Below, piece by piece: positions 1 through 9,364 of a DNA stretch of 51,478 nucleotides. The DNA lies in the NCBI GenBank assembly GCA_017622505.1, contig JAGAQZ010000005.1, forward strand, positions 1-51,478, read 5' to 3'. The stretch comes from Lachnospiraceae bacterium (GTDB taxonomy: Bacteria; Bacillota; Clostridia; Lachnospirales; Lachnospiraceae). The notes beneath the pieces are model-generated. The model saw only the letters and a program-made list of their open reading frames with translations, had not been told where the DNA came from and made no database searches. A program made the translations under genes and the position numbers. How positions within the stretch are numbered: position 1 is the first letter of the stretch; every line of letters starts with the position of its first letter.

Positions 1-2
1 AA

Positions 3-167
3 AACGAAATGTATTATGGTTATGAAAAAGAATATGAATCCTTTGAACAATTTTCAAAAGCACTTGAGGAATATATAGATTATTATAACAACAAAAGAAT
101 CCAAGCCAAAACAAAATGGATGCCCCCTGCAAAATACAGGGCAACATCCATGTCATGTTGTGCTTAA
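3..167 (+). CDS. IS3-family transposase OrfB, C-terminal fragment (partial at the window edge)
   Basis: Frame 3 is open from the left edge for 54 codons to TAA at 165-167. It reads the typical C terminus of an IS3/IS150 OrfB (DDE integrase, rve fold): an EYIDYYNNKR segment followed by PPAKYRA, which follow the last catalytic acidic residue in this family. The DDE residues themselves lie upstream of the window. The gene is cut by the window boundary, so it may be intact in the genome. The terminal inverted repeat 14 bp after the stop supports the assignment. Confidence 0.85.
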   Translation, partial: NEMYYGYEKEYESFEQFSKALEEYIDYYNNKRIQAKTKWMPPAKYRATSMSCCA

Positions 168-181
168 TTCAATTATTAATG

Positions 182-206
182 TGTCCAGGATTCTGGGTAC
201 ATATCA
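182..206 (+). repeat. Terminal inverted repeat (right end) of the IS3-family element
   Basis: A 25-bp sequence starting TGTCCAGGATT and ending TACATATCA. Its reverse complement begins TGATATGTACCCAG, matching the TG...CA end convention and the overall pattern of IS150-group ends. It lies 14 bp after the transposase stop, as expected for a right end. Confidence 0.7.
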
Positions 207-229
207 ATTTGACTACCTGTTTCTTTATT

Positions 230-2746
230 TTATGGCTGCGGTGCCATCTGTATCAAATCTTCTTTCGTGTAAATCGGAGCCTCATATAAGCCGTCATATC
301 CGCTGATATAAACCTTATTCTGCTCTGTATCCACTGCCACCATATTAGGAATGTACATCACCTTTTTATAATCTTCCGAAAGCACATATCCGCCTCCGAT
401 GCAGGAAACGAAAGTATACTCCTTTGTTGTACCTTCATCATCTACAATGAATTCTCCTTTTCCCAAATACCCCGTCAATGTGTTGCCTTCTTCGATTCTA
501 TAAGTCAAATCCTCGTAGATAGAATAAATAACAATATCGCCATTGTAATATGTGGCAAATGCTATCATCTCATTATCATCCGTAAACAATGAATACACAT
601 AATTTGCATTTTCAAGATTATACTCTTTTGCCCAAGCCTGAGCCTCTTGGTTATAAAAGCACACCGGTTCCGGAATCTCTACCTCATCTTCCGTAAGAAC
701 AATTCCTTCTGCGCGCTGTTTGGTATATGCCGTAATATGATTATCGTTTTCTTCCACGACAAGGATTTCGTATGGTGTAACAGCATACAACATATTATCT
801 TCCGTTTTACAGTCAAAACTCCGACTAAGATCCATAGGATAAAAAACAGTGGGATCTGCCATCAAATACGTTCCGTCTTCACAATAAATATCAAAGAAAA
901 TGCTACCCTTTGTGCTATATGCCTCTACAACAGGTGAACTTGTTGCCATTTTACAAATAATTTCACCGTTATCCATATCCAACAGACGCAAATCCTGATC
1001 TGTTACCACAAGCAATGCATTTCCTGCATCCGATTCAGGCAAACATATCATTTCCGAGAAACAACTTAATTGCTTATCTTCCCATAAAATCTCACCGGTA
1101 TTAATGTCCGCCGCACACACATAGCAGAAAGATTCCGTCGGCGATTCGGCAAAAGTATGCGAAGCAAGAATATATGCCGTATCTCCTCTGACTGCAATGT
1201 CATCCACTGCATTAATATCTTTCAATACAAGGGAAGATTTCATTTCCATTGTATTACAATCTGCAAAATAAACTTCGTACAGTTCTTCTTCCACACCAAT
1301 ATCATATGCCCATGAAAGAACACCCTCCGCACTCACCGAAACACCAAAGGGCATTCCTCCGCCCTCACCTTCCGGCGCCCGTCCAAGACATTCCAACGTA
1401 ACAGCATCATAAATCAAAAAACCGCCAAATAAACGCTGGGCAATCAGGTATTTTCCTGTGGGATCCGTATATACGCCAAAGAAATGATCCTCTTCCAAAG
1501 TTTTAATTATTTCCCTCTTCCCGATATCATATATTTTCACTTCGGAAGACGCATTCCAGAACGCAAAACGATTTTCAGCAAGAAATACATAACCATCCTT
1601 ATAACTGGTTCCTTCTCCTCCCGAAGGAAGTTCAAAAATCTTACTTCGGGTTGCCAGGTCATACAATTCCAAGGTACCCGTATCATCATAAACAGCAAGG
1701 GTATTGCCATCTTTTGAAACACTGATATCACGCACAATTCCCAATGTTTCAATCTGATATTGCGGTGAAAAAGCATTACCCAAATCATATGCACGTAAAC
1801 TTTGGGTCAATGCAAAATGTGCTTCCTCTGTATAAGGCATTGTCAAAACTTCATATTGCGTCATTGCCATAGTTGCCGACTCAATCGCAGCTTCTCTGTT
1901 ACCCTCATCCAAATATTGCAATGCCTGATTTGCAAGACTTTTTGCCTGCTCAACCTTCATTAATTCATTCTGCTCACTTAAATTATCCGACAAACTTTGA
2001 ATCGTCTGATTTTTACGGTTCAATTGCAAGGCTACACCTACCGAAATCGCAGCAATTATCAAACAAATGAACGCCCACAGCGTCATACGGCGCATATTCC
2101 GTTTATGTTCCTGCTCTTTATGTCTCTGACGCAAATCATCGAAATTCAAATGAAACATCGCCGCAAGAATACGAAGTAACTCGATGTCCATATTTTTAAG
2201 AATATCTTTTTTATTCTTACCGCGAACATCTGCTGCCAGGGGTTCTACCGGCACCTTCACTTCCTCTACACTGCCATCCACCTTGGTAACCGTTTTGGTC
2301 TCAAACAGAAGTTCATCGGGAAAAGATTCTGACGGCTCACCCTCAACCAACACAGCCAGTACTCTCTGGCGGCCGCGCAATTTTACAAAGGTCTCAATTT
2401 CTTTTTTACACCAGACAGACTCACGCAGTCTCGGCGAACAAATTACAATTAACCAGTCACTGTTGTGCAAAGCTGCCATAATCGGATCATTCAAATCGCT
2501 GGTTAAAGGCAATTCCTCCTGGTCGCGAAAAACTCTCTCAATTTTATTCTTCATACCCGCGCGCTTCTTTGCAACATCCGCAGGCATACGATAGGCTTCT
2601 AATTTTTTATGCAAATTTTCTGCTACAAACTTATCCAAATCACAATGTCTGTAACTGATAAAAGCATCGTAATGCAGTTGTGACGGCTTTACTTCCGCCC
2701 CTTGTACTGTCTTATTTTCTTCCATTTTACTTTCACTTTCTTTCAT
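230..2746 (-). CDS. TIR domain - transmembrane helix - beta-propeller protein (paralogue 1)
   Basis: 838 aa. TIR domain at about residues 25-165: YDAFISYRH opening, RDQEELP in the box 2 region, VICSPRL, then VWCKKE with W112 and E116 where bacterial TIR NADases carry the catalytic glutamate. A helical linker rich in Arg/His (about 185-220) precedes one hydrophobic helix at about 221-241. A coiled-coil-like stretch (243-280) leads into about 500 residues of WD40/PQQ-like blades with repeated DxxGTLxLYDL motifs. Positive residues before the helix predict TIR inside and propeller outside. The start could instead be Met8; neither has a strong ribosome site. It is the last gene of three tandem paralogues, 9 bp after the second. 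NADase activity is inferred from the Trp/Glu motif; the ligand is unknown. Confidence 0.85.
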   Translation of the reverse strand: MKESESKMEENKTVQGAEVKPSQLHYDAFISYRHCDLDKFVAENLHKKLEAYRMPADVAKKRAGMKNKIERVFRDQEELPLTSDLNDPIMAALHNSDWLIVICSPRLRESVWCKKEIETFVKLRGRQRVLAVLVEGEPSESFPDELLFETKTVTKVDGSVEEVKVPVEPLAADVRGKNKKDILKNMDIELLRILAAMFHLNFDDLRQRHKEQEHKRNMRRMTLWAFICLIIAAISVGVALQLNRKNQTIQSLSDNLSEQNELMKVEQAKSLANQALQYLDEGNREAAIESATMAMTQYEVLTMPYTEEAHFALTQSLRAYDLGNAFSPQYQIETLGIVRDISVSKDGNTLAVYDDTGTLELYDLATRSKIFELPSGGEGTSYKDGYVFLAENRFAFWNASSEVKIYDIGKREIIKTLEEDHFFGVYTDPTGKYLIAQRLFGGFLIYDAVTLECLGRAPEGEGGGMPFGVSVSAEGVLSWAYDIGVEEELYEVYFADCNTMEMKSSLVLKDINAVDDIAVRGDTAYILASHTFAESPTESFCYVCAADINTGEILWEDKQLSCFSEMICLPESDAGNALLVVTDQDLRLLDMDNGEIICKMATSSPVVEAYSTKGSIFFDIYCEDGTYLMADPTVFYPMDLSRSFDCKTEDNMLYAVTPYEILVVEENDNHITAYTKQRAEGIVLTEDEVEIPEPVCFYNQEAQAWAKEYNLENANYVYSLFTDDNEMIAFATYYNGDIVIYSIYEDLTYRIEEGNTLTGYLGKGEFIVDDEGTTKEYTFVSCIGGGYVLSEDYKKVMYIPNMVAVDTEQNKVYISGYDGLYEAPIYTKEDLIQMAPQP

Positions 2747-2755
2747 AAGATATAA

Positions 2756-5239
2756 TTACTGCTCCCACGCAATCTGTAATAACTCTTCAGTGGTGTATAG
2801 GGGGGCTTCGTAATGTTTCTCATACCAACTCAGATAAACCTTTCGGTTTGCGATATCAATATGGCGTACATTATCTATATACATAGTCAGCTTCATCTCT
2901 GAATTTAATACATAGCAGCCTTCCGTTCCGTGAAGATAGGTATTTCCGTCTTCATCTTTGCCCACATACCACTCCAATAACGGCATATCGGGAACAATAT
3001 TCAAAACTGTTCTGTTTTCCACATCATACACAAGCATATCTTTATTTGTGTAAAAAATAAATGCCGCCCTTGCATCATCACTATATAAAATTCTTCTCAC
3101 CAATTCAGGATTTGGCAATTGATAAGAACGGGCAATTTCAAGTTCATCCATACCGTCATCAATATTGGCATATATATTTTCGGGCAACTCGTATTTTATA
3201 TCTGTTTCCTTGATATCCGGTCCCATTTCCGTAGTATATGCCACCAACGAATTTCCTATTTCCGGATAGATTACAATACCATAATCTGTTTCGATAATCT
3301 CTTCATTTGCGGTTGTCATACATTCCATACGATGGCTGATATTAATTAAAGAATCTGACTCCGTTCCGATAACAAATATTTCACCGTTTTCCCCCCACAT
3401 ACGAAATGTATTTTCGTCCGGGTATGCACTCGTATCCAGCACTTCTGAACTAACCGGCAAAGTAAGTGTTGCAGCTCCGCTTTCCAAATCACATAAGACA
3501 ACTGTATCTTTTGTTAAAAATAATAAATCCGTACCGCCCTCGTATCCCGGCAAAGTTACGCTTTTGGCCTGAAAACCTTTATATTCATTCTCCCAAAGAA
3601 CATTTCCTGTCTGTATATCCACTGCAGTCAAATACGCATCCGAATAATCAGACGCATCTTCTCCCCATTTGGTCGATGCAATATAAGCAACTCCATCCAT
3701 ACATTTTACATCGTCAATTATGGTATCTGTCACTTCGTAGTAAGATAAAATTTCTGCAGTTTTTAAATCTGCAAAATATAATCTGCACTTTGTTTCTTTA
3801 TTGTCCGTCAGATTCCAGACTCCAAATGTAAAAATTCCATCCGGCGAAATACTCATCAATCCATCAATCTGAGTACCTTCTACCTTTTCCAAACTGCCTT
3901 TCGGCTCAAATGTTTTACCGTCATATATCTGAAAGGTTCTGCCATAATCGCGCACAACAATCCATTCTTCATCCTGACTGCCGAATATAGCACTCACTCC
4001 GGAAATCTCTATTTCAGATACTACTTCACGTGCCTTCAAATCATAAACACAAGCTTTCGTCATATACTCACCATCGGGAATACGATATAACAAATACCTA
4101 TTTCCCAAGAAGGCATAATGTGAAGTGAGTTCCACTTCATTTTCTATCCCTTCCAAAATTTGAATCGTCTCACGCTTCTCTAAATCATATAAAAGAAAGG
4201 TTCCCGCATCATCACAAACTGCCAAGGTATCTCCGTCAGGGCTCACACCGATATTCTGAATAACACCGGGCACCTCAATTCCATACTCCATTTTGTATAT
4301 TTCGCCGATATCATACACGCGCAGACTGCTTAACAACGCCATCTGTCCCTCGGCAGTTACCGGCATAGTCACACCCTGATATTCTGTCAAAGACATAACC
4401 GCCGTCTCTTTAGCACTTTCCCTATCCCCTGCACTCATATACTGTTCCGATAAGTCCGCCAGTAACAATGCCTGGTTATAGGCCAAGGCTTCGTTCTGCG
4501 CAGCAATCTCAGAAGACTGCTCCATAATCTCCTGCGCCTGCACTTCAATCTGCTCTTTCTGACTTTGGATATGAAATGCCGTAATCATAAAATAAATACC
4601 AAAGCACAAGCCTGCCGCTGCCGCGATGACCGATGCGGTCATTATGCGTTTCAACCGCTGTTCACGGTGTCTTTGGCGCAATTCATCAAAAGGCAAGCCA
4701 AACATAGCTGCAAGAAGACGCAGTTTCTCGGTTTTCATCTTTGTAAGGATTTCTTTGTGACTGTTACCGCGTACATCTGCTGCCAATGGCTCCAACGGAA
4801 CACGCACTTCTTCTACGCTTCCGTCCGGCAAAACCTTTTCTTCCATACGATATAAAAGCTGCTCCGGAAAGGACTCCTTCGGGTCCCCTTCCACCAATAC
4901 CGTAAGAATGTGCTGCTTTCCGTGAAACTTGATAAAAGTCTCAATCTCTTTCTTACACATAATCGACTCTTTATAACGCGGTGAACAAATAACAATCAGC
5001 CACTCTGAGTCTTTTAATGCATCCACAAGGGTCTGCTCCAAGTCATCCGTCAGCGGAAGTTCTTCCTGGTCGCGGAACACCCTGTCGATTTTTCTTTTTA
5101 AATTTTTATTCCCTTTTAAAACAGTTTTAGGCAGACGAAACGCCTCCAACTGTCTGTGCAGTTTCTCTGCCACAAACTTGTCGGTTTCCGTATGCCTATA
5201 ACTGATAAATGCATCATAATGATATGTCTGTTTCGCCAT
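2756..5239 (-). CDS. TIR domain - transmembrane helix - beta-propeller protein (paralogue 2)
   Basis: 827 aa from the ATG at 5239, chosen because a GGGG ribosome site lies 5 bases upstream; the longer frame to 5278 would start inside a perfect hairpin. Same order as its neighbours: TIR at about 5-145 (HYDAFISYRH, FRDQEELP, VICSPR), membrane helix at about 201-221 (VIAAAAGLCFGIYFMI), coiled-coil-like segment at 222-260, then propeller blades with DGDTLAVCDDAGT and LYDLEKR repeats. The putative active-site motif reads IMCKKE, so the tryptophan usually before the Cys is Met94 while Glu98 is kept. Predicted N-in, C-out. The gap to the upstream paralogue is 56 bp and holds a GC-rich hairpin. A receptor-like role is inferred from layout only. 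Confidence 0.85.
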   Translation of the reverse strand: MAKQTYHYDAFISYRHTETDKFVAEKLHRQLEAFRLPKTVLKGNKNLKRKIDRVFRDQEELPLTDDLEQTLVDALKDSEWLIVICSPRYKESIMCKKEIETFIKFHGKQHILTVLVEGDPKESFPEQLLYRMEEKVLPDGSVEEVRVPLEPLAADVRGNSHKEILTKMKTEKLRLLAAMFGLPFDELRQRHREQRLKRIMTASVIAAAAGLCFGIYFMITAFHIQSQKEQIEVQAQEIMEQSSEIAAQNEALAYNQALLLADLSEQYMSAGDRESAKETAVMSLTEYQGVTMPVTAEGQMALLSSLRVYDIGEIYKMEYGIEVPGVIQNIGVSPDGDTLAVCDDAGTFLLYDLEKRETIQILEGIENEVELTSHYAFLGNRYLLYRIPDGEYMTKACVYDLKAREVVSEIEISGVSAIFGSQDEEWIVVRDYGRTFQIYDGKTFEPKGSLEKVEGTQIDGLMSISPDGIFTFGVWNLTDNKETKCRLYFADLKTAEILSYYEVTDTIIDDVKCMDGVAYIASTKWGEDASDYSDAYLTAVDIQTGNVLWENEYKGFQAKSVTLPGYEGGTDLLFLTKDTVVLCDLESGAATLTLPVSSEVLDTSAYPDENTFRMWGENGEIFVIGTESDSLINISHRMECMTTANEEIIETDYGIVIYPEIGNSLVAYTTEMGPDIKETDIKYELPENIYANIDDGMDELEIARSYQLPNPELVRRILYSDDARAAFIFYTNKDMLVYDVENRTVLNIVPDMPLLEWYVGKDEDGNTYLHGTEGCYVLNSEMKLTMYIDNVRHIDIANRKVYLSWYEKHYEAPLYTTEELLQIAWEQ

Positions 5240-5260
5240 AAAATCCCCAATATACGTAAT

Positions 5261-5280
5261 GCGTGCCGTTTCCGGCACGC
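5261..5280 (-). other. Perfect 8-bp stem-loop with GAAA loop between TIR genes 3 and 2
   Basis: GCGTGCCG and CGGCACGC flank TTTC on the plus strand, so the leftward transcript would form an 8-bp GC-rich stem closed by a GAAA (GNRA) tetraloop. No T-run follows it in the direction of transcription, so it is not a standard intrinsic terminator. It sits about 20 bases before the second TIR start and could be an mRNA processing or stability element. Confidence 0.6.
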
Positions 5281-5295
5281 CTACTTATTTCATAA

Positions 5296-7743
5296 TTATC
5301 CCTGATATACTTCCGCAATTTCCAACAAATCTTCTATCGAATAAAGCGGTGCTTCGTAATTGCTGTTAATCCAGTTTAAATATACCTTTCGATTCTCAAT
5401 ATCTACATCCTTGGCATACTCAATCCACATAACAGGCTTCATATCTTTGTTTAAGACATACACACCATAGTATCCGCTCAGATAAGTATAGTCATCTTCA
5501 TCCGTTCCGATGCACAATTCCGTACTGTATGCATCTTCAATGGTATTAATAACCTCTTTCGTTTCAACGTCGCAAATTACCAGACGACGATCCCAGTAAG
5601 AGATAAAACAATACTTTCCGTCAGGACTGTAATACGCTTCCAAAACATAATTGGAATCTTCCAATTGATAAGACTGTGCAATCTGTTGTGCTTCTTCACC
5701 GATTATAATTTCCGCTTCCGGAAGTTCTACAGTCTGCTCAATCTCTTTGATATTCGGACCCTGTTCATAGGTATAAACAGTTATTTTATTATCATTGTAA
5801 GGTACAACAGCAATACCATAACCGGAATTATTTATATATGAATGATTTGAAGTTTTGCATTCGAATTTATAACTCAAATCCATAACCTGCTTCAAATCAG
5901 TGCGAACATATAAAAATTCACCACTCTTTGTAAACAAAGTAAAATCATTGGCATCTGCATAAAGATTAATATCAACTACTTCATCACCGATTGTGCAGTC
6001 CATCGTAACTTCGCCTGTTGCCAAATCAAGCAGAAATGCACTTTCGCTGGTAGTCAAAAGCAAATCCGTTGCATCTTCACAGATGGGCACAGCTATTTCA
6101 TCCACCCAGCAATCTTCCTGCACATTTTCCCAAATCACGCTTCCGCTTCGCGCATCAATTGCCATTACATATGCATCTGCACTTTCGTACATCTCACCAT
6201 ATTCACCAAGCGCCACATACGCTACACCATCACGAAATTCTACATCCTGTACTTTTTTATAACCCAAGTCGAAACTTGATAAAACTTCCATAGTATTTAA
6301 ATCAATAAAATACAAATCATAAAGATCTCGCTCGGTTACATCATCCGTAGGTCTTGAATATCCGCAAGCCAAAATACCATCCGCAGAAATATACGGACCA
6401 TCCACATAAAAGCCTGCGTCTAACTTCGGCGTAGTACCCAATGTTTCATATGTATTGCCGTCGATAATCATAAAATTGGAACCCCATTGTTCAACCGCAA
6501 TGTAGTTACCGCCATTTCCCGCGGTAATTTCACTACCCTGATCCAAAGGAATCTCCTTAATCATTTCCTTTGTAGATAAATCCATAACGCAAAGTACATT
6601 ATCTTTGTTCAGATATGCAAAACGGGTATCATCAACAAAAGTAAAACCATAATCTCCCAAGGTATCATAAATGTTCGGATTAATGATTCTGATGATTTCT
6701 TTCTGCGCTATATCAAACAGTGTAATCGCACCGGTATTATCATAAATCGCAAGGGTGTCACAATCCGGTGACTGCTTCACACTTTCAATACGTCCTGACA
6801 TTTCCACCTGATATTCTGCCTTGGCAGACACACCAATATCATATGCGCGAAGACTCTCATTCAAAGCATAGTGCGCTTCCGGAGTATAGGGCAATTCGAT
6901 GCCGTCGCTTTCTGTCAGTGCCTCGGTTGCAGTCACAACAGCACTGTTACGGTCACCGTTATTTAGGTACTGCTCTGATAATTCAGCCAGGGATAAAGCC
7001 TGTCTTAAAGCAAGCTCTTTGTTCTGTAACTGAATCTCTTCTGCCTGGGCCTCAATCTGCTGTTTCTGACTGTTAATACGAAGTGCTGTAACGGTGCTGT
7101 AAACACCAAAGGCAAAGAAAAGCGCACCTGCTATTAACGATGCCGTCAAAATACGGCGCATCTTCTGCTCACGATGTCTTTGACGGATATCATCATAATT
7201 CAAGTGAAACATTCCTGCGCACAAGCGCATGGTTTCTATTTTAATCAGTTTTTTTACTTCTTTTTTATCTTTACCGCGCACATCCGCCGCTAACGGTTCT
7301 ACGGGGATTTTAACCTCTTCAATTGTACCGTCCGCACGGGGATGCTTTTCCACACGGAATAAAAGTTCATCCGGGAAAGACTGCAACGGCTCTCCCTCGA
7401 TGATCACTGCCATTACATGTTCTCGGCCGCGCAAGGCCACAAAGGTTTCGATTTCCTTTTTGCACCACAGGGATTCACGAAGTCTCGGCGAACAAATCAC
7501 AATCAGATACTCGCTGCTGTGTAACGCCTCCATAATGGGGTCATTTAAGTTACTGGTGATGGGCAGTTCTTCCTTATCGCGAAAGACTCTTTCAATCTTA
7601 TTCTTCTGCCCCGGGCGTTTCTTTGCCACACTTCGCGGCAAACGGAAAGACTCCAATTCCCTATGGAGATTCTCTGCAACAAATTTATCTAAATCCGTAT
7701 GTCTGTAACTGATAAACGCGTCATACTTAAATTTCTTTTCCAT
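5296..7743 (-). CDS. TIR domain - transmembrane helix - beta-propeller protein (paralogue 3, promoter-proximal)
   Basis: 815 aa from the ATG at 7743, set by an AAAGGAG site 6 bases upstream; the frame extends to 7770 without such a site. TIR at about 6-145 with KYDAFISYRH, FRDKEELP, VICSPRL and SLWCKKE, keeping both Trp93 and Glu97 of the putative NADase motif. Arg-rich linker, membrane helix at about 199-220, Gln/Glu-rich coiled-coil-like segment (222-255), then WD40-like blades (CDTLAIYDNTGAITLFDI). The pre-helix RQRHREQKMRR predicts a cytoplasmic TIR and external propeller. It is first of the three in transcription order, 65 bp behind the DHH gene; a weak TTGCAT-18-TGATAT promoter could lie in that gap, so read-through from the NrtR-like promoter is plausible but unproven. 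Confidence 0.87.
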   Translation of the reverse strand: MEKKFKYDAFISYRHTDLDKFVAENLHRELESFRLPRSVAKKRPGQKNKIERVFRDKEELPITSNLNDPIMEALHSSEYLIVICSPRLRESLWCKKEIETFVALRGREHVMAVIIEGEPLQSFPDELLFRVEKHPRADGTIEEVKIPVEPLAADVRGKDKKEVKKLIKIETMRLCAGMFHLNYDDIRQRHREQKMRRILTASLIAGALFFAFGVYSTVTALRINSQKQQIEAQAEEIQLQNKELALRQALSLAELSEQYLNNGDRNSAVVTATEALTESDGIELPYTPEAHYALNESLRAYDIGVSAKAEYQVEMSGRIESVKQSPDCDTLAIYDNTGAITLFDIAQKEIIRIINPNIYDTLGDYGFTFVDDTRFAYLNKDNVLCVMDLSTKEMIKEIPLDQGSEITAGNGGNYIAVEQWGSNFMIIDGNTYETLGTTPKLDAGFYVDGPYISADGILACGYSRPTDDVTERDLYDLYFIDLNTMEVLSSFDLGYKKVQDVEFRDGVAYVALGEYGEMYESADAYVMAIDARSGSVIWENVQEDCWVDEIAVPICEDATDLLLTTSESAFLLDLATGEVTMDCTIGDEVVDINLYADANDFTLFTKSGEFLYVRTDLKQVMDLSYKFECKTSNHSYINNSGYGIAVVPYNDNKITVYTYEQGPNIKEIEQTVELPEAEIIIGEEAQQIAQSYQLEDSNYVLEAYYSPDGKYCFISYWDRRLVICDVETKEVINTIEDAYSTELCIGTDEDDYTYLSGYYGVYVLNKDMKPVMWIEYAKDVDIENRKVYLNWINSNYEAPLYSIEDLLEIAEVYQG

Positions 7744-7808
7744 TTTTTCTCCTTTTAGATGCATAGACAATTCATATCACATCTACAGCCGCATCAAATG
7801 CAACTGTT

Positions 7809-9356
7809 TTATCCTTCGCACTCTGCATATGTCTTTGCAAAAATGTTTTTGTTAATCAAATATACATCATGCAAATCATCACATCTTACCGCTAAATAAT
7901 CGCCGGTTCTTCCGCGATAATATTTGCCCCACAACGTAAACACCTTCACGTCGCCCACAACAGGCTTTGCATAAATACGCGCCTGTCCCGTAGGAATACA
8001 GGTCTTGGCGTAAGACGTAATTGCTGTATTCTCGCCGGTTAAGCAATTTCGAATGGTAGGAATGTACTGTGCATCCACTACATCACGCTCGAAACAATAC
8101 TCACGGTCTGACTTCTCGTAAGAACGGTTGAACTTTTCTTCCTTAATCGGATAAACTTCACCGTCCACACCAATCATAATGTAATCTTTTTCGGTTACCT
8201 TAATGATGTCCGTATCGCCTTCCATAGTTCTTACGATAATCGGCGTTCCGATGGGCACTACCTCATCTGCTTTTACATAGCCGATGGGATTTTTTAATTT
8301 CTCGTATAACTTAAATTCGGCCAAATCCGCTTCGTAATCTTTGGCATAGATTAATTCAAAACCTTCGTGGTATTCTGCCATACGTTCTTTGAAATACGTT
8401 TCCGGTAATTTATCTCCGAATTTTTTGACATACTTTTTCTTACTGATAAAACCGCCGGCCTTCTCGTAATGACCGCCGCCGGAACCGATGCCCTCGGTAA
8501 GAAAGCTTGCAAGCTCGCTGGCATTTACTTCCTGCACGCAACTGCGCACCGATATTTTATATCCTTCCGAGTTTTCATTGAAAACAACACTGGTTTCCAT
8601 TTTATCCACCTGAAGAAGGAAGTCGTTAATCAGACCTAAAATGTTAGGATCGCAGGGCTGTGAACGTACGACTGCGAATTTGTAGTGGTCATCATAAAAA
8701 TAATCACGCATTGCAATACCCGCAATATCCAACTCCTCCAAAGAAATATTGGAATTACGGAAGGTTGTCACCAAAGACTGCTTAAAAGGCAACATATCCC
8801 TGGCATCTCTGTCCGTGGGATTAAAAATTTCCGAAAACTGATTGGTATCCGTATAAAGTCCGTAATACAAAGCAGTTCCCAAGCCGTTCTCATCCGTCAC
8901 TTCATAGCCTGCTTCCAGAAGCATCTGCCAAACAAGAGTAGAACAACTGCCAAGCCCCGAATGAATTCTTGTAAGCTCCATATCTTCAATTTCTCTCTGA
9001 TGATGATCGATAATCGCAACCGCATCTGCATTCATACGGGTTACGTTTCCTGCACCGTACTGACAATCTGCGGTAATCAAAAGCCCGGGACGATACACCG
9101 GCTCTTCTCCCACGGGTATGTACTCAACAGGAATTTTTAACATATCACGCATTAACACAAGGTTCGACTTCTGAATCTGGTTGCGTCCGCTGTATACTAA
9201 ACTTACATCTTTCCCTTTGCTCTGAAAATAGCAATACAAACCATACCCCGACGCAATGGCATCTGCGTCCGGATTATCATGGCACTGAATGGTAATCGGA
9301 TTGTAATCTTCCAAGTCTTCTAACCACAATTCCGTTCTTTTTTCCTTTAACTCCAT
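7809..9356 (-). CDS. DHH-DHHA1 family phosphoesterase with C-terminal extension
   Basis: 515 aa. DHH domain motif I is HDNPDADAIAS (residues 26-36, metal-binding Asp27/Asp30/Asp32), an Asp in TADCQYGAG (97), and the name motif IIDHHQ at 115-120. DHHA1 nucleotide-binding glycines are GSGGGH at 291-296. Such proteins are Mn-dependent enzymes that hydrolyse nanoRNA, pAp or cyclic dinucleotides; there is no PAS/GGDEF or membrane part here, so it is not GdpP. Residues about 340-515 form an extra domain that I do not recognise, making it longer than NrnA (about 310-340 aa). It starts 8 bp after the NrtR-like gene, in one transcription unit. Substrate unknown. Confidence 0.85.
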   Translation of the reverse strand: MELKEKRTELWLEDLEDYNPITIQCHDNPDADAIASGYGLYCYFQSKGKDVSLVYSGRNQIQKSNLVLMRDMLKIPVEYIPVGEEPVYRPGLLITADCQYGAGNVTRMNADAVAIIDHHQREIEDMELTRIHSGLGSCSTLVWQMLLEAGYEVTDENGLGTALYYGLYTDTNQFSEIFNPTDRDARDMLPFKQSLVTTFRNSNISLEELDIAGIAMRDYFYDDHYKFAVVRSQPCDPNILGLINDFLLQVDKMETSVVFNENSEGYKISVRSCVQEVNASELASFLTEGIGSGGGHYEKAGGFISKKKYVKKFGDKLPETYFKERMAEYHEGFELIYAKDYEADLAEFKLYEKLKNPIGYVKADEVVPIGTPIIVRTMEGDTDIIKVTEKDYIMIGVDGEVYPIKEEKFNRSYEKSDREYCFERDVVDAQYIPTIRNCLTGENTAITSYAKTCIPTGQARIYAKPVVGDVKVFTLWGKYYRGRTGDYLAVRCDDLHDVYLINKNIFAKTYAECEG

Positions 9357-9364
9357 CTCTTCAC

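Larger units (their letters stand above)
1..206 (+). mobile_element. Right end of an IS3-family insertion sequence
   Basis: The left edge holds the 3' end of a transposase gene followed by a 25-bp terminal inverted repeat at 182-206 that begins TGTCCAGGATTCTGGG, the usual style of IS3/IS150-group right ends. The rest of the element lies outside the window, so its completeness, left repeat and target duplication cannot be judged. The element ends 23 bp from the stop codon of the first TIR gene, so it lies directly downstream of that gene and may have replaced its original downstream neighbour or terminator. Confidence 0.8.

Noticed and set aside
2184-2594. Plus-strand ORF opposite the first TIR gene
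   Set aside because: Reading-frame shadow; a similar shadow appears opposite the third paralogue because the parent genes are alike.
5261-5280. Hairpin as intrinsic terminator between TIR genes
   Set aside because: No U-tract follows on the transcribed strand.
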